Source of the DNA: Prevotella sp. UBA3294
GTDB taxonomy: Bacteria; Bacteroidota; Bacteroidia; Bacteroidales; Bacteroidaceae
DNA: 23,195 nucleotides
NCBI GenBank assembly: GCA_002361535.1
Contig: DETG01000003.1
Coordinates: 1 to 23,195 of the forward strand
Direction of reading: 5' to 3'
Shown here one piece after another: positions 22,617 through 23,195 of the stretch. The notes beneath the pieces were generated by a model. It worked only from the letters and a program-made list of their open reading frames with translations. It was not told the DNA's origin and ran no database searches. Position numbers and translations under genes: made by a program. How positions within the stretch are numbered: position 1 is the first letter of the stretch; every line of letters starts with the position of its first letter.

Positions 22617-23195
22617 TTAATATATTTCTTCTTCCTCCGGTCTGTCTTCCTCTACCACCAAGTTGTCGATGATGAAGTTCTGACGCTCGGCAGTGTTCTT
22701 TCCCATGTAGTACTCCAAGAGTTTCTGCACCTGGTCGTTCTTATGTAAAGTGACCTGTTCCAAGCGCATGTCGGGACCGATGAAGTTCGAGAACTCATCG
22801 GGTGAGATCTCACCGAGACCCTTAAAGCGAGTGATCTCCGGCTCCGGTCCTAAGGCGGTGATGGCATTCAGACGCTCCTCCTCACTGTAGCAGTAACGGG
22901 TGATGAAATCACTTTTCTTTCCCTTTGCCTCATCAGCCTCAGACAGTACTTTTTTGTTCTTGATTTTGGTCCTGCGGTTTCGCACACGGAACAGAGGTGT
23001 CTGCAGCACATACACATGTCCTTTCTTGATGAGCTCTGGGAAGAACTGTAGGAAGAATGTGATGATGAGCAGTCGGATATGCATGCCATCGACATCAGCA
23101 TCAGTGGCCACAATCACTTTATTATAACGCAACGTATCCAAGCCGTCTTCGATGTCGAGAGCTGCCTGCAGCAGATTGAACTCCTCGTTCTCATA
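22617..23195 (-). CDS. parE: DNA topoisomerase IV subunit B, C-terminal part (partial)
   Basis: The C-terminal 192 residues of a GyrB/ParE-type ATPase subunit; the rest lies beyond the right edge and the frame is open to 23195. The TOPRIM motif is seen in [18 protein letters not shown] (the DxD metal-binding acids), followed by [17 protein letters not shown] and the conserved [18 protein letters not shown], the GLGE segment that positions the DNA-cleavage machinery. ParE, not GyrB, is preferred because of the downstream S41 protease gene and the ending [16 protein letters not shown], which match Bacteroidales ParE as I know it. With ParC it decatenates daughter chromosomes. GyrB remains possible without the N-terminal part. 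Confidence 0.85.
   Translation of the reverse strand, partial: YENEEFNLLQAALDIEDGLDTLRYNKVIVATDADVDGMHIRLLIITFFLQFFPELIKKGHVYVLQTPLFRVRNRRTKIKNKKVLSEADEAKGKKSDFITRYCYSEEERLNAITALGPEPEITRFKGLGEISPDEFSNFIGPDMRLEQVTLHKNDQVQKLLEYYMGKNTAERQNFIIDNLVVEEDRPEEEEIY

Overview
The window comes from a Bacteroidota chromosome, most likely a Prevotella-type member of the Bacteroidales. Three lines support this. The gene families and their order are typical: pckA beside upp, fused KorA with KorB, parE followed by an S41 protease, CoaD and YbeY. Upstream of several genes there is a two-part TTTG / 19-20 nt / TAnnTTTG promoter, the pattern of the Bacteroidetes primary sigma factor. No purine-rich Shine-Dalgarno pattern is obvious. 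Coding regions look near 50% GC, while the intergenic regions are AT-rich.

Layout. Positions 1-133 hold the 5' end of pckA (minus), divergent from upp (366-1022, plus). A strong hairpin follows upp. The korA-korB operon (4000 down to 1143, minus) and a long uridine-kinase-like gene (5806 down to 4148, minus) come next. The latter is divergent from a Na/phosphate cotransporter gene (5991-7703, plus). A run of degenerate 7-bp repeats leads into a plus-strand pair: a corrinoid/uroporphyrinogen-type methyltransferase (7831-8838) and a stand-alone protein resembling the MetH reactivation domain (8842-9510). A small lipoprotein gene follows (9523-10032). A 475-bp gene-free stretch (10033-10507) contains a 376-bp block bounded by 24-bp inverted repeats; inside it are five tandem 22-bp units and several palindromes. 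A secreted beta-helix protein (12331 down to 10508, minus) is divergent from a 1083-aa secreted tandem TldD/PmbA protein (12474-15725, plus), which is followed by an MgtC-type membrane protein (15754-16416). Two minus-strand genes come next: a Tat-exported aldo/keto reductase with ferredoxin-like cysteine clusters, and a patatin phospholipase. coaD and ybeY (plus) converge on a Gfo/Idh/MocA oxidoreductase, and an S41 protease follows the 3' part of parE, which runs off the right edge (all minus).

How the genes fit together. Much of the window is housekeeping or central metabolism: PEP carboxykinase and 2-oxoglutarate:ferredoxin oxidoreductase, pyrimidine salvage, phosphate uptake, CoA synthesis, rRNA maturation and chromosome decatenation. 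The accessory or less understood parts are the corrinoid-methyl-transfer pair, which has no corrinoid protein beside it; the two-lobed exported TldD protein, in which only one lobe keeps the metal site; and the repeat-built noncoding block at 10127-10502. No tRNA, rRNA, CRISPR array, transposase, phage gene or recognisable riboswitch was seen.
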